Part shown: in pieces, positions 53,389 to 60,707 of the stretch
Layout: each line of letters opens with the position of its first letter
Position numbering within the stretch: the stretch's first letter is position 1
NCBI RefSeq assembly: GCF_008064665.1
Contig: NZ_VRZA01000003.1
Span: forward strand, 310,001 to 374,000
Length of the DNA: 64,000 nucleotides
Direction of reading: 5' to 3'
DNA from: Parahaliea maris
Lineage (GTDB): Bacteria; Pseudomonadota; Gammaproteobacteria; Pseudomonadales; Halieaceae
Notes under the pieces: generated by a model
What the model saw: only the letters and a program-made list of their open reading frames with translations
Database searches by the model: none
What the model was told of the DNA's origin: nothing
Translations under genes and position numbers: made by a program

Positions 53389-54324
53389 ATGAGCAAATCC
53401 GGAAGATGGCGAGTGTTCGCCAGCGCGGGCGCGCTGGGCGTGGCCTTACTGGCCGGCTGTGCCACGACCCAGTTCAGCCTGCCGGGAGTGTCCGGCGACC
53501 CCAGTGGCCGGCACCTCGCAGGCAAGGTGATCTGGCACGATCTTCTCAGCGAGACCCCGGCCCAGACCGAGGCGTTCTACAGCGGCCTGTTTGGCTGGGA
53601 GTTCGAGGACCTGCCACTGGGCGTTGCCAACTACACCCTGATCCGGCATCGGGGGCGGCTGATCGGCGGCATGGTGGACCAGAACCAGCTGCCAACCCGG
53701 GACGATATCTCCCAGTGGGTGGTGGTCATCTCGGTAGCGGATATCGATGCTGCGGTAACCGCTGTCGACGGCGCGGGTGGCAAGGTGCTGACCCCGCCTA
53801 CATCCCTCGGTGATCGCGGCCATATCGCCGTGGTGACCGACGCCGAAGGCGCCGCCTTCGCCCTGCTGGAAACCCGCGATGGCGACCCTGCCGACGGCAG
53901 CCATCCTGCCGCCACAGGCGATTTCCTGTGGGATGAGTTGTGGGCCGCCGATGCCCCTGGCGCCGGCGCCTTCTACCAGCGGGCGCTGGGTTACCAACTC
54001 GAACAACGCGAACTCGGAAGCGCCGAAGCGCCGGTTACCTACGGTGTGCTGAACGGCTCGGGCCGGCCGCGAGCGGGCTTGCGTACAAACCCTGCCGATG
54101 ACATCAAGCCCACCTGGGTGAGTTACCTGAGGGTGGCGGATGCCGCCGAACTCGACCGGGTACTGGCTAAAGTCGAAGGCCTGGGCGGGCGCATCCTGGT
54201 GCCCGCCACGGACCGGCCCGCAGGCGGCCGCGTGGCGCTGATTGCCGGGCCCTCCGGCGCGGGCATTGCGCTGCAGACCTGGGATGACAGTGAGCTGGTG
54301 AGTGCCAATGGAGGTGCACTATGA
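53389..54324 (+). CDS. Lipoprotein with two glyoxalase/VOC domains
   Basis: 311 residues. Signal peptide with lipobox LLAGC, then two vicinal-oxygen-chelate domains: VIWHDLLSETPAQTEAFYSG to about residue 165, and FLWDELWAADAPGAGAFYQR to the end. VOC proteins are usually cytoplasmic; a lipid-anchored, envelope-exposed form is unusual. Reaction unknown; similarity is to the PhnB/27-kDa-antigen style of VOC. The stop overlaps the next start by 4 bp. Confidence 0.87.
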   Translation: MSKSGRWRVFASAGALGVALLAGCATTQFSLPGVSGDPSGRHLAGKVIWHDLLSETPAQTEAFYSGLFGWEFEDLPLGVANYTLIRHRGRLIGGMVDQNQLPTRDDISQWVVVISVADIDAAVTAVDGAGGKVLTPPTSLGDRGHIAVVTDAEGAAFALLETRDGDPADGSHPAATGDFLWDELWAADAPGAGAFYQRALGYQLEQRELGSAEAPVTYGVLNGSGRPRAGLRTNPADDIKPTWVSYLRVADAAELDRVLAKVEGLGGRILVPATDRPAGGRVALIAGPSGAGIALQTWDDSELVSANGGAL

Positions 54325-54506
54325 AGCGGGTGATGGTTTGGCTGCGACTGGCGTTGCTTTCGGCACTGGTGCTCGGCCTGTCGGGCTGCTCGGACCCGCA
54401 TGTCTACGGGAATATCGGGATTTCCACGGGGTACAGCTCCTGGGGGCATGGGGGCTGGGGTGGAGGTATCGGTACCAGTATCTCGATTGGTGGGCGGATT
54501 CACTAA
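54321..54506 (+). CDS. Small glycine-rich lipoprotein
   Basis: 61 residues: signal peptide with lipobox LGLSGC (Cys about 23), then a short mature part rich in Gly, Ser and Trp (SSWGHGGWGGGIGTSISIGG). It overlaps the VOC lipoprotein by ATGA, so translation is probably coupled and the two may act together at the envelope. No family recognised. Confidence 0.72.
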   Translation: MKRVMVWLRLALLSALVLGLSGCSDPHVYGNIGISTGYSSWGHGGWGGGIGTSISIGGRIH

Positions 54507-54575
54507 CCAAGCCTGTTTTAACGGTGCTTACGGTGGATAGAGGTGTTGCGATCGCCTCGAGTAGATTCTAGTGGT

Positions 54576-54690
54576 CCGCCAACGCCGCGAGGTAAGCCCC
54601 TCCGGGACACGCCGTGAACCCGTCCATGGGGGCTTCTCTGCGACATCCATGTCGCAAAGAGTCCCTACGGGGCTTACCTCACGTCGTCGG
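54576..54690 (+). repeat. Palindromic repeat element E (subtype I)
   Basis: About 115 bp. The arms GAGGTAAGCCCC (54589-54600) and GGGGCTTACCTC (54669-54680) are perfectly complementary. The TCC/TAC internal loop is followed by closing stem GGGAC (54604-54608) with GTCCC (54661-54665). Hairpin 1 CCCGTCCATGGG (54619-54630) and hairpin 2 GACATCCATGTC (54642-54653) are identical to those in element A. Confidence 0.88.
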
Positions 54691-54788
54691 CTCCGTGCTT
54701 GTCGATGAGATATTCAGATTCTATTGGCCAAGAGCATCATGTCAGGCGTGTACAAGGTGATGGTTCTGCGTGGGGGGCTGAAGAGAAG

Positions 54789-54899
54789 CCATGGACACGG
54801 GAGGGCCTCACCAGACTCTGTGAGACATGGATGTCGAGCAGAAGCGTACATGGACGTATCCACAGCGTGTCTGGTGAGGCCCTCCCGTGGCCGTGGCGC
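54789..54899 (-). repeat. Palindromic repeat element F (subtype II)
   Basis: About 111 bp, reverse orientation to E. The inner 21 bases of the arms (54796-54816 and 54869-54889) are perfectly complementary, ending in the closing stem CAGAC/GTCTG, without the internal loop. On the minus strand the core has hairpin TACGTCCATGTA and TCTG/CAGA around GACATCCATGTC. It ends in TGGCGCCA, as in element B. Confidence 0.88.
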
Positions 54900-55001
54900 C
54901 ACTCACTGGTTCGTAACGCTGGACGATACACTTTGGGGAAAATGGGCTCCCAACCACGGTGAGCTCCACTCCCCTGATCAGTGATCACCGATCAGTAGAA
55001 G

Positions 55002-56462
55002 CTACTTCTTCACCTGCATCCTGATCGTCTTCTCCGTCGCCTTGTTGTAGGGCGGCAACATCCCACCCAGCTTGGCGACATTCGCATTGGCCTGCTTGTA
55101 GATCGACTTCGCATGGCTGAACGTCTTGAAGCCTTCGTGTCCGTGATAGGCACCCATGCCACTCGGGCCGACACCGCCGAAGGGCAGCTCCTCCTGCATG
55201 ATGTGCATGATGACATCGTTCACACAGGCACCGCCCGACGTCGTGCGAGAGAGCACCGCATCCTCTTCCGCCGCATCCTGGCCGAAATAGTAGGCTGCCA
55301 GAGGCCGGGGGTTGGCGTTGACGAAAGCGATCGTCTCCTCGAAATCGCGATAGGTCCGTATCGGCAGCAGGGGCCCGAAAATCTCCTCCTGCATCACCTT
55401 CAGGTCGTCGGCCGGTTCCGGCACCAGAGTGGGGGGGATTTTGCGGGTGCCCTGCTGGTCGGCAAAGTCCTCATTGCCCGGGTTCAGCGGAATGACCTTC
55501 ACGCCGCGTTCCTCGGCTTCACTCAGGTAACCTTGCAGGCGCTCGTAGTGGCGCTCGTTCACCACCGACGTGTACTGGGGGTTGTCCAGCAGCTTCGGAT
55601 ACATAGTGGCCACCGCCTTCTGTGCAGCCTCGATGACCTCGTGCAGCTTTTCCTCAGGGACCAGCAGGTAGTCGGGGGCCAGGCAGATCTGGCCCGCGTT
55701 GAGCGTCTTGCCGAGCATCACCCGGCTCAGGGCCTGCTCCAGGTCGGCGCTGCGGGAAATGATCACCGGGGATTTGCCGCCCAGCTCCAGGGTCACTGGT
55801 ACCAGGTTGCGTGAGGCGGCGGCCATGATGTGGCGGGCGACAGAGGTCGCCCCGGTGAAGAGCAGGTGGTCGAAGGCCAGGCCGGAAAAGGCTACGCCCA
55901 CTTCCGGGCCGCCGGTGAAGATGGCGACCTCGCTTTCGTCCCAGGCCTCACCGACCATTTCCGCCATCACTTCCGAAGTGGCGGGGGTGAACTCCGAGGG
56001 CTTGATCATGGCGCGGTTGCCCGCGGCGAGAATCCCGGCCAGGGGCCCGAAGGTCAGGTTGACGGGGAAGTTCCAGGGCGAGATGACGCCCACCACGCCC
56101 AGGGGCTGGTACTCGATCCGGGAGCGGCCACCCAGCAGGTTGAGTGGGAACATGGTGGGGCGGCGTTCACCTTTCATCCATTTCCGCAGGTGTTTTTTGG
56201 CGTGCTTCATCGGCGTGATGGAGGCCGCCACATCGGTGAGCAGGGTGACCTCGCGCGCGCGGCAGCTGAAGTCTGCATTCAGGGCTTCAATGACCCTGTC
56301 CTGGTAGCGCAGCAGGACGTCGATGCCGCGCTCCAGGCGGTCGATACGGGTTTCGGCGGCAACTTTGCCCTCGGCGATATAACTGGCCCGCTGAGCTTCC
56401 AGCACAGCCTGCATTTGCGCCTCGATTTCGCTCTGTTCCTGAACCGTCAGTGGTGCATTCAT
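55002..56462 (-). CDS. Coniferyl-aldehyde-dehydrogenase-type aldehyde dehydrogenase
   Basis: NAD(P)-dependent oxidation of an aldehyde to an acid. It has 486 residues from the ATG at 56462 (MNAPLTVQEQSEIEAQMQAV). Motifs: WNFPVNLTFGPLAGILAAGNRAMIKPSE, general base Glu in VTLELGGKSPVII, and catalytic Cys in NAGQICLAPDYLLVP. The CLAPDY form is characteristic of class 3-like ALDHs including coniferyl aldehyde dehydrogenases. The real substrate may be a fatty or aromatic aldehyde; no pathway genes are adjacent. Confidence 0.9.
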   Translation of the reverse strand: MNAPLTVQEQSEIEAQMQAVLEAQRASYIAEGKVAAETRIDRLERGIDVLLRYQDRVIEALNADFSCRAREVTLLTDVAASITPMKHAKKHLRKWMKGERRPTMFPLNLLGGRSRIEYQPLGVVGVISPWNFPVNLTFGPLAGILAAGNRAMIKPSEFTPATSEVMAEMVGEAWDESEVAIFTGGPEVGVAFSGLAFDHLLFTGATSVARHIMAAASRNLVPVTLELGGKSPVIISRSADLEQALSRVMLGKTLNAGQICLAPDYLLVPEEKLHEVIEAAQKAVATMYPKLLDNPQYTSVVNERHYERLQGYLSEAEERGVKVIPLNPGNEDFADQQGTRKIPPTLVPEPADDLKVMQEEIFGPLLPIRTYRDFEETIAFVNANPRPLAAYYFGQDAAEEDAVLSRTTSGGACVNDVIMHIMQEELPFGGVGPSGMGAYHGHEGFKTFSHAKSIYKQANANVAKLGGMLPPYNKATEKTIRMQVKK

Positions 56463-56756
56463 TATTCTGTTCTCCTGTCGGAAAGCGTAGTGCCGGGCAA
56501 CCAGTATAGTCGTGGCCCGGTAGCGAAATAACTGCAAAACGGGGTTAATTCCGGCCAAAATCTGTCCGCGGGCGGGGCAGTTGAATGCTTCCCGGGCCGC
56601 TCACGGCACCCGCGACACAGCACAACCGGCGAACACTTTTTGGGCGCGTGCTGATCGTACCGGCTGGCTTGTGGTATGGTCGCCGCCATCTGCGCCGATC
56701 CACCAGCAACGGAGGTCTGGCTTGGCAAGTCCTGCCGGCACTGCTACAACAAAGGC

Positions 56757-57107
56757 ATGAGCGAATCCAGCACACACAACGATACGCGCACACCCTCGCC
56801 GCCCTACGGCTATTCGCGGGAGTGTCATTACGATCGGGAAAAGCAGATCCACATCGTGGCGGAGTTTCACGCCAACAAGATTCGCCCCAGTCGCATCGCC
56901 TATCGGGTCGGTATCGATATCGCTTTTATCGAAGCGCTGATCGCCGGTGAGGAGGAGCCCCAGCGCTTTCCCGCCCTGGTGGCCCGTTATCGACGCCAGC
57001 GTTACCAGAAGCGCCTGAACGAGGCCCAGCGGCGCAATACGGGAAGCGCCCGGTACGAACTGCAACAGCAGGTGGAGCGGGAGTTTCGCAGCGAGGTGGA
57101 TATCTAG
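56757..57107 (+). CDS. Conserved-looking hypothetical protein, possible HTH
   Basis: 116 residues from the ATG at 56757 (MSESSTHNDTRTPSPPYGYS); the frame is open from 56676 but the upstream part looks non-coding. After a polar N-terminus comes a helical segment with a helix-turn-helix-like stretch (RPSRIAYRVGIDIAFIEALI), then a basic helix RYRRQRYQKRLNEAQRR. I do not recognise the family. DNA or RNA binding is possible but unproven. It ends 8 bp before the convergent mscS-like gene. Confidence 0.7.
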   Translation: MSESSTHNDTRTPSPPYGYSRECHYDREKQIHIVAEFHANKIRPSRIAYRVGIDIAFIEALIAGEEEPQRFPALVARYRRQRYQKRLNEAQRRNTGSARYELQQQVEREFRSEVDI

Positions 57108-57115
57108 AGGAACTA

Positions 57116-58174
57116 CTACCGCGGCTCGGCGTTTTCCAGCTGTTCCAGGCGCTCTGCCAGGCGCTGCTCTTCCAGTTCGAGGCGTTCCAGCTCCCGTTCC
57201 ACCCTGTCCCGGTCCGCTTCCGGGACCGTTTTAAGGTGAGCCTTTTCCCGTTTGACCGCCTGGCGTGCCAGTTCCCGTTGCTGGCGCAGTTCCTCTACGC
57301 CGGCCGCCGCCTCGGCCTGATCGAAGATCTTCTCCTCCGGCGCCGGTTCGTGGGGTGTGGTGGCCTGCCGGTCGTGCATCACCGGCTGCTGCGGAATGAT
57401 CCTGGCGGCGGGGTCCAGCTGGCGCTGATTCATGAACGCGGGAGAGACGATTTCCACACCGTTGCCGTGTAATTGCTCCAGGATTTTCTTGCGCAGGTTG
57501 GAGCGGGAGGTCAGTAACTGCTTCATTTCCGGCAGGAAGCCGCAGGCCCGGTAGACCACGGCGTGATCGAGCAGCTCCTGAACCAGCACAAAGGGCTCGC
57601 TCAGCTGGGCCTCCTCCACAGCCAGCAGCAACAACTTCTGGACCTGGGTGTAAGGCACGTCATAGCCGATAGATACCTCGGCCGAGATAATGGTGCCATC
57701 GCGGTGCAGCACGGTGACCGGGTTGTTCACCAGGTACAGATTGGGGAGAGTGGTGAGGTCGCGCCACTCGGTCTGTATCTGGGTGTTGATCAGGGAGTGA
57801 CGGGCCACCCGGCCGAACTCGCCGTTGACCCGTACGTAGTCTCCGGGCCGAAACGGCGTGGTCATTTTGAGCATGATTCCGGCCATGGCGTTGGACACGA
57901 AGGTGGTGGATGACAGGGCGATCACCGCTGTCAGCACCACACCGAGCAGGCTGAGAATCTGGCCCTGGGTGTCGTCCGAGATGGGCAGTACGATCACAAC
58001 GACGAGTACTGCCGCAGAGGCGATCGCCCAGTTCAGCAGCTGGTAGAGGACTCCGTCGGTGCCCTGGCGGCTGTGGCGAGCGATGCGATTGGCCGCGAAC
58101 AGGACCGCACTGGCCAGGCCCAGTACCAACAGACTGGGCCAGAAATCGGCGAACAGGGCCTGCACTGCGCTCAT
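57116..58174 (-). CDS. MscS-family mechanosensitive ion channel
   Basis: 352 residues. N-terminal membrane helices (LLVLGLASAVLFAANRIA, LLNWAIASAAVLVVVIVLPI, and the pore helix region GVVLTAVIALSSTTFVSNAMAG), then the MscS beta domain (FRPGDYVRVNGEFGRV) and cytoplasmic vestibule. The C-terminal 80 residues form a charged coiled coil (EELRQQRELARQAVKREKAH and beyond) that extends beyond the core MscS fold. It releases solutes upon hypo-osmotic shock, as known for the family. Confidence 0.9.
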   Translation of the reverse strand: MSAVQALFADFWPSLLVLGLASAVLFAANRIARHSRQGTDGVLYQLLNWAIASAAVLVVVIVLPISDDTQGQILSLLGVVLTAVIALSSTTFVSNAMAGIMLKMTTPFRPGDYVRVNGEFGRVARHSLINTQIQTEWRDLTTLPNLYLVNNPVTVLHRDGTIISAEVSIGYDVPYTQVQKLLLLAVEEAQLSEPFVLVQELLDHAVVYRACGFLPEMKQLLTSRSNLRKKILEQLHGNGVEIVSPAFMNQRQLDPAARIIPQQPVMHDRQATTPHEPAPEEKIFDQAEAAAGVEELRQQRELARQAVKREKAHLKTVPEADRDRVERELERLELEEQRLAERLEQLENAEPR

Positions 58175-58253
58175 GGGGGACGTCCCCGGTTCGTTTATGA
58201 TTAAATGCCAGCCAGCTTATCCAGTCTCAACCGTGAAATAAACCGGATTCCCT

Positions 58254-59804
58254 ATGCCCGTATTACAACGACTGCTCCTGCTTCCCCTGTTTTCCCTGCT
58301 GCTTGTGGCGCCCGCCCTGCAGGCGGAAGATGCCGCTAAGGGTCAGCAGGCCGCCGCCGAGTCGGCCGCCAGTGACATTCCCGAACCGTTGCTCGCCGAG
58401 TCCACTGGCCGGGTCAGGATCGATGGCAGGACCATCGCCTACAAGGCGACGGCAGGCCAGCTGCTGATGAAAAATGACAAGGACGAGCCCATCGCCCTGT
58501 TTGGCTACACGGCCTATATCAAGGAAGACGCCGACCCGCGTACGCGCCCTGTGATGTTTGCCTATAACGGCGGCCCCGGTTCGGCTTCCATGTGGCTGCA
58601 CATGGGTATTCTGGGGCCCCAGCGTACCGTGGTGGACGATGGCGCCTTCGAATCGGTCGGGCCTTTCCGCCGGGTCAACAACGAATTCAGCATTCTGGAT
58701 CGCGCCGACCTGGTGATGATCGACCCGGTGGGTACCGGTTTCTCCATCCCGGTGGGCGAGGCCAAGGGCGAGGATTTCTGGGGCGTGGACCAGGACATCG
58801 CCTCGGTATCAGACTTCATCGCGCGCTGGACCACCGATAACGGTCGCTGGCAGTCACCGAAGTACCTGCTGGGCGAGAGCTACGGCGGCATCCGCAGTGG
58901 CGGCGTCGCCTACAAGTTGCTCACCGCCCACTCCCTGGCGCTGAACGGAGTCATCCTGGTATCGCCCTACATGGACTTCGCCGCCGGTAACGCCGGTCTC
59001 GCCATGGACCTGCCCTACGTCAATTACTTCAGCACTTATGCCGCCACCGCCTGGTATCACAAAGCCATCGACAACCGGCCGGACAGCCTGCAGGCCTTCC
59101 TGCGGGAGGCCGAGGCCTTCGCCGTCAATGAATATGCTCCCCTGCTGTTCAAGGGCGCCAGCGCCAGCCAGCAGGAACGGCAACAGGTGCTCGAGGGCAT
59201 GGAGCGCTTTACCGGGATCAGTGCCGACTACTGGGACCGCGCCAACCTGCGGATCGACGAAGCCCGCTTCGCCAAGGAATTGCTGCGGGACCGCCGCCAG
59301 ACCACGGGCCGCATCGATGCGCGCTTCGTCAATGACGGTCTCAATCACATTGGGGAATCGTTCACTTACGACCCCTTCTTTCCCGCGGTGGGCCCGGCCT
59401 TTGTCGCCACCTTCAACGACTATTACCGCGAAGTGCTGGGTGTGAAGACCGACCGCAAATACATCACCTCGGGCGGTCTCTACCAGAACTGGGACAACAG
59501 CCACGCCCAGCCGGGGCAGACCCAGTACGGCAAGGTTCCCTATGCCAATACGGCGGTGGACCTGGCCTATGCGCTGGTGCAGAACCCCAATATGCGCCTG
59601 CTGGTGCAGCAGGGTTACTACGACCTGGCTACGCCCTACGGTGCCACCGACCACTTCCTCAATCACTTGCAGATTCCGGCCCGGTTGCGGGAGCACGTGA
59701 CCGTGGAGCATTACGAGGCCGGACACATGATGTACATTCACCCGGCGTCGATGGAGAAATTCAAGGCAGATCTGGCGGCGTTCATTGACGCCGCCGAGGG
59801 CTGA
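58254..59804 (+). CDS. Secreted S10-family serine carboxypeptidase
   Basis: 516 residues with a signal peptide (LQRLLLLPLFSLLLVAPALQA). Alpha/beta hydrolase fold: oxyanion region FAYNGGPGSASMWLHMG, nucleophile Ser (about 208) in GESYGGIRS, Asp (about 457) in GYYDLATPYGAT, His (about 489) in EAGHMMYIHP. This is the triad order of S10 carboxypeptidases. S10 enzymes are best known from eukaryotes, but a bacterial branch exists. It is probably a periplasmic peptidase trimming C-terminal residues. Confidence 0.9.
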   Translation: MPVLQRLLLLPLFSLLLVAPALQAEDAAKGQQAAAESAASDIPEPLLAESTGRVRIDGRTIAYKATAGQLLMKNDKDEPIALFGYTAYIKEDADPRTRPVMFAYNGGPGSASMWLHMGILGPQRTVVDDGAFESVGPFRRVNNEFSILDRADLVMIDPVGTGFSIPVGEAKGEDFWGVDQDIASVSDFIARWTTDNGRWQSPKYLLGESYGGIRSGGVAYKLLTAHSLALNGVILVSPYMDFAAGNAGLAMDLPYVNYFSTYAATAWYHKAIDNRPDSLQAFLREAEAFAVNEYAPLLFKGASASQQERQQVLEGMERFTGISADYWDRANLRIDEARFAKELLRDRRQTTGRIDARFVNDGLNHIGESFTYDPFFPAVGPAFVATFNDYYREVLGVKTDRKYITSGGLYQNWDNSHAQPGQTQYGKVPYANTAVDLAYALVQNPNMRLLVQQGYYDLATPYGATDHFLNHLQIPARLREHVTVEHYEAGHMMYIHPASMEKFKADLAAFIDAAEG

Positions 59805-60707
59805 TCAGCTTTTCCCGTTCACGCAGTGAAACAGGTCGTAGGCTTCGAATACGGCGGCGATCTTGCTGTCGTTGCCGAGCCTTCGGTCCCAGTTCTCCCG
59901 CTTCAATGACTCACCCTGGCTGCCGGGGATCGTCAGGAAGCGATCTTTCCAGTGCGTCTCATCGGGCACCACGGCACAGGGTACCCCCTGCATCAGGCTC
60001 ATGGCTTTCAGCCAGATATCGTCGGCCCGCGGGCACAGGCGCATGAACTGCTCACGGTTGAGTACCTCCGGATGGAGGGCGCCGGGGAAGTACAGCACGC
60101 CGCCCACACCGGTCGGGAACACCAGTGGCGACGGGCTGTGTCCACCTTGCCCCAGGCCCCACTCGGCGTAGGACAGCGGCCGGCCCGTTGAGTCGGTCCG
60201 CAGGCGGTGGCCGCGGTGGCAGTGGATGGTGTCGGGCCGGGCCAGGTAGGCGCGGTACAGGCTCTCCACCAGGTCGGGCGGGTAGAGGGTATCGTCATCC
60301 ACGGTGATCAGCAGGCTGTCGGGGCACTGTTCCAGAGCGTAGATCACTTTCTTGTAGGGCCCGAGATCTTCGTCGTGGAAGATGATCTCCAGTCCCCGTT
60401 CCACCTGGTTGAGCAACGGGTCCGGCAGCTTTTCGTCGGGAAAGTCCTTCCGCGACAGCCACAGCACAAGGCGATCCGGTTTCAGGGACTGGCGCAGCAG
60501 GCTCTCAACACAGAGGTAGGTGAAGGGAATGCGACGGTCGTAGGAGGTGAGTGATACCACAATCTCCTGCGGTTCGGTGTTGCCGATACCAATGGAGCGG
60601 TCGCTCAATGCCAGTCGATGCAGGTCGGCGTGGCGCTGCTCACTGGCCTGGCGCCGGCGCGAGCGCAGGCGCCGCCGTTCCAGAGCGCGGCGCAGGGGGG
60701 CGATCAC
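59805..60707 (-). CDS. Glycosyltransferase, GT-A-like
   Basis: 300 residues. N-terminal basic segment, then IVVSLTSYDRRIPFTYLCVE, KKVIYALEQCPDSLLITVDDDTLYPPDLV (a DDD motif expected to bind metal and nucleotide sugar), and a C-terminal part with GGVLYFPGALHPEVL and a PRADDIWLKA motif. No membrane helix is seen, so it is likely cytoplasmic or membrane-associated. It overlaps the upstream O-antigen ligase gene by 4 bp; a role in LPS outer core or O-unit synthesis is inferred. Confidence 0.85.
   Translation of the reverse strand: MIAPLRRALERRRLRSRRRQASEQRHADLHRLALSDRSIGIGNTEPQEIVVSLTSYDRRIPFTYLCVESLLRQSLKPDRLVLWLSRKDFPDEKLPDPLLNQVERGLEIIFHDEDLGPYKKVIYALEQCPDSLLITVDDDTLYPPDLVESLYRAYLARPDTIHCHRGHRLRTDSTGRPLSYAEWGLGQGGHSPSPLVFPTGVGGVLYFPGALHPEVLNREQFMRLCPRADDIWLKAMSLMQGVPCAVVPDETHWKDRFLTIPGSQGESLKRENWDRRLGNDSKIAAVFEAYDLFHCVNGKS

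Larger units (their letters stand above)
54507..55001. other. Intergenic region with a repeat pair
   Basis: 495 bp between the small lipoprotein gene and the convergent aldehyde dehydrogenase gene. It contains elements E and F facing each other across a spacer of about 98 bp. Short open frames here are by-products of the repeats. No gene or classical terminator is seen. Confidence 0.7.

Noticed and set aside
54699-54988. Several 60-90 codon open frames overlapping repeats E and F
   Set aside because: Their sequences derive from the palindromes on either strand, and equivalent frames occur in the other copies; not protein-coding.
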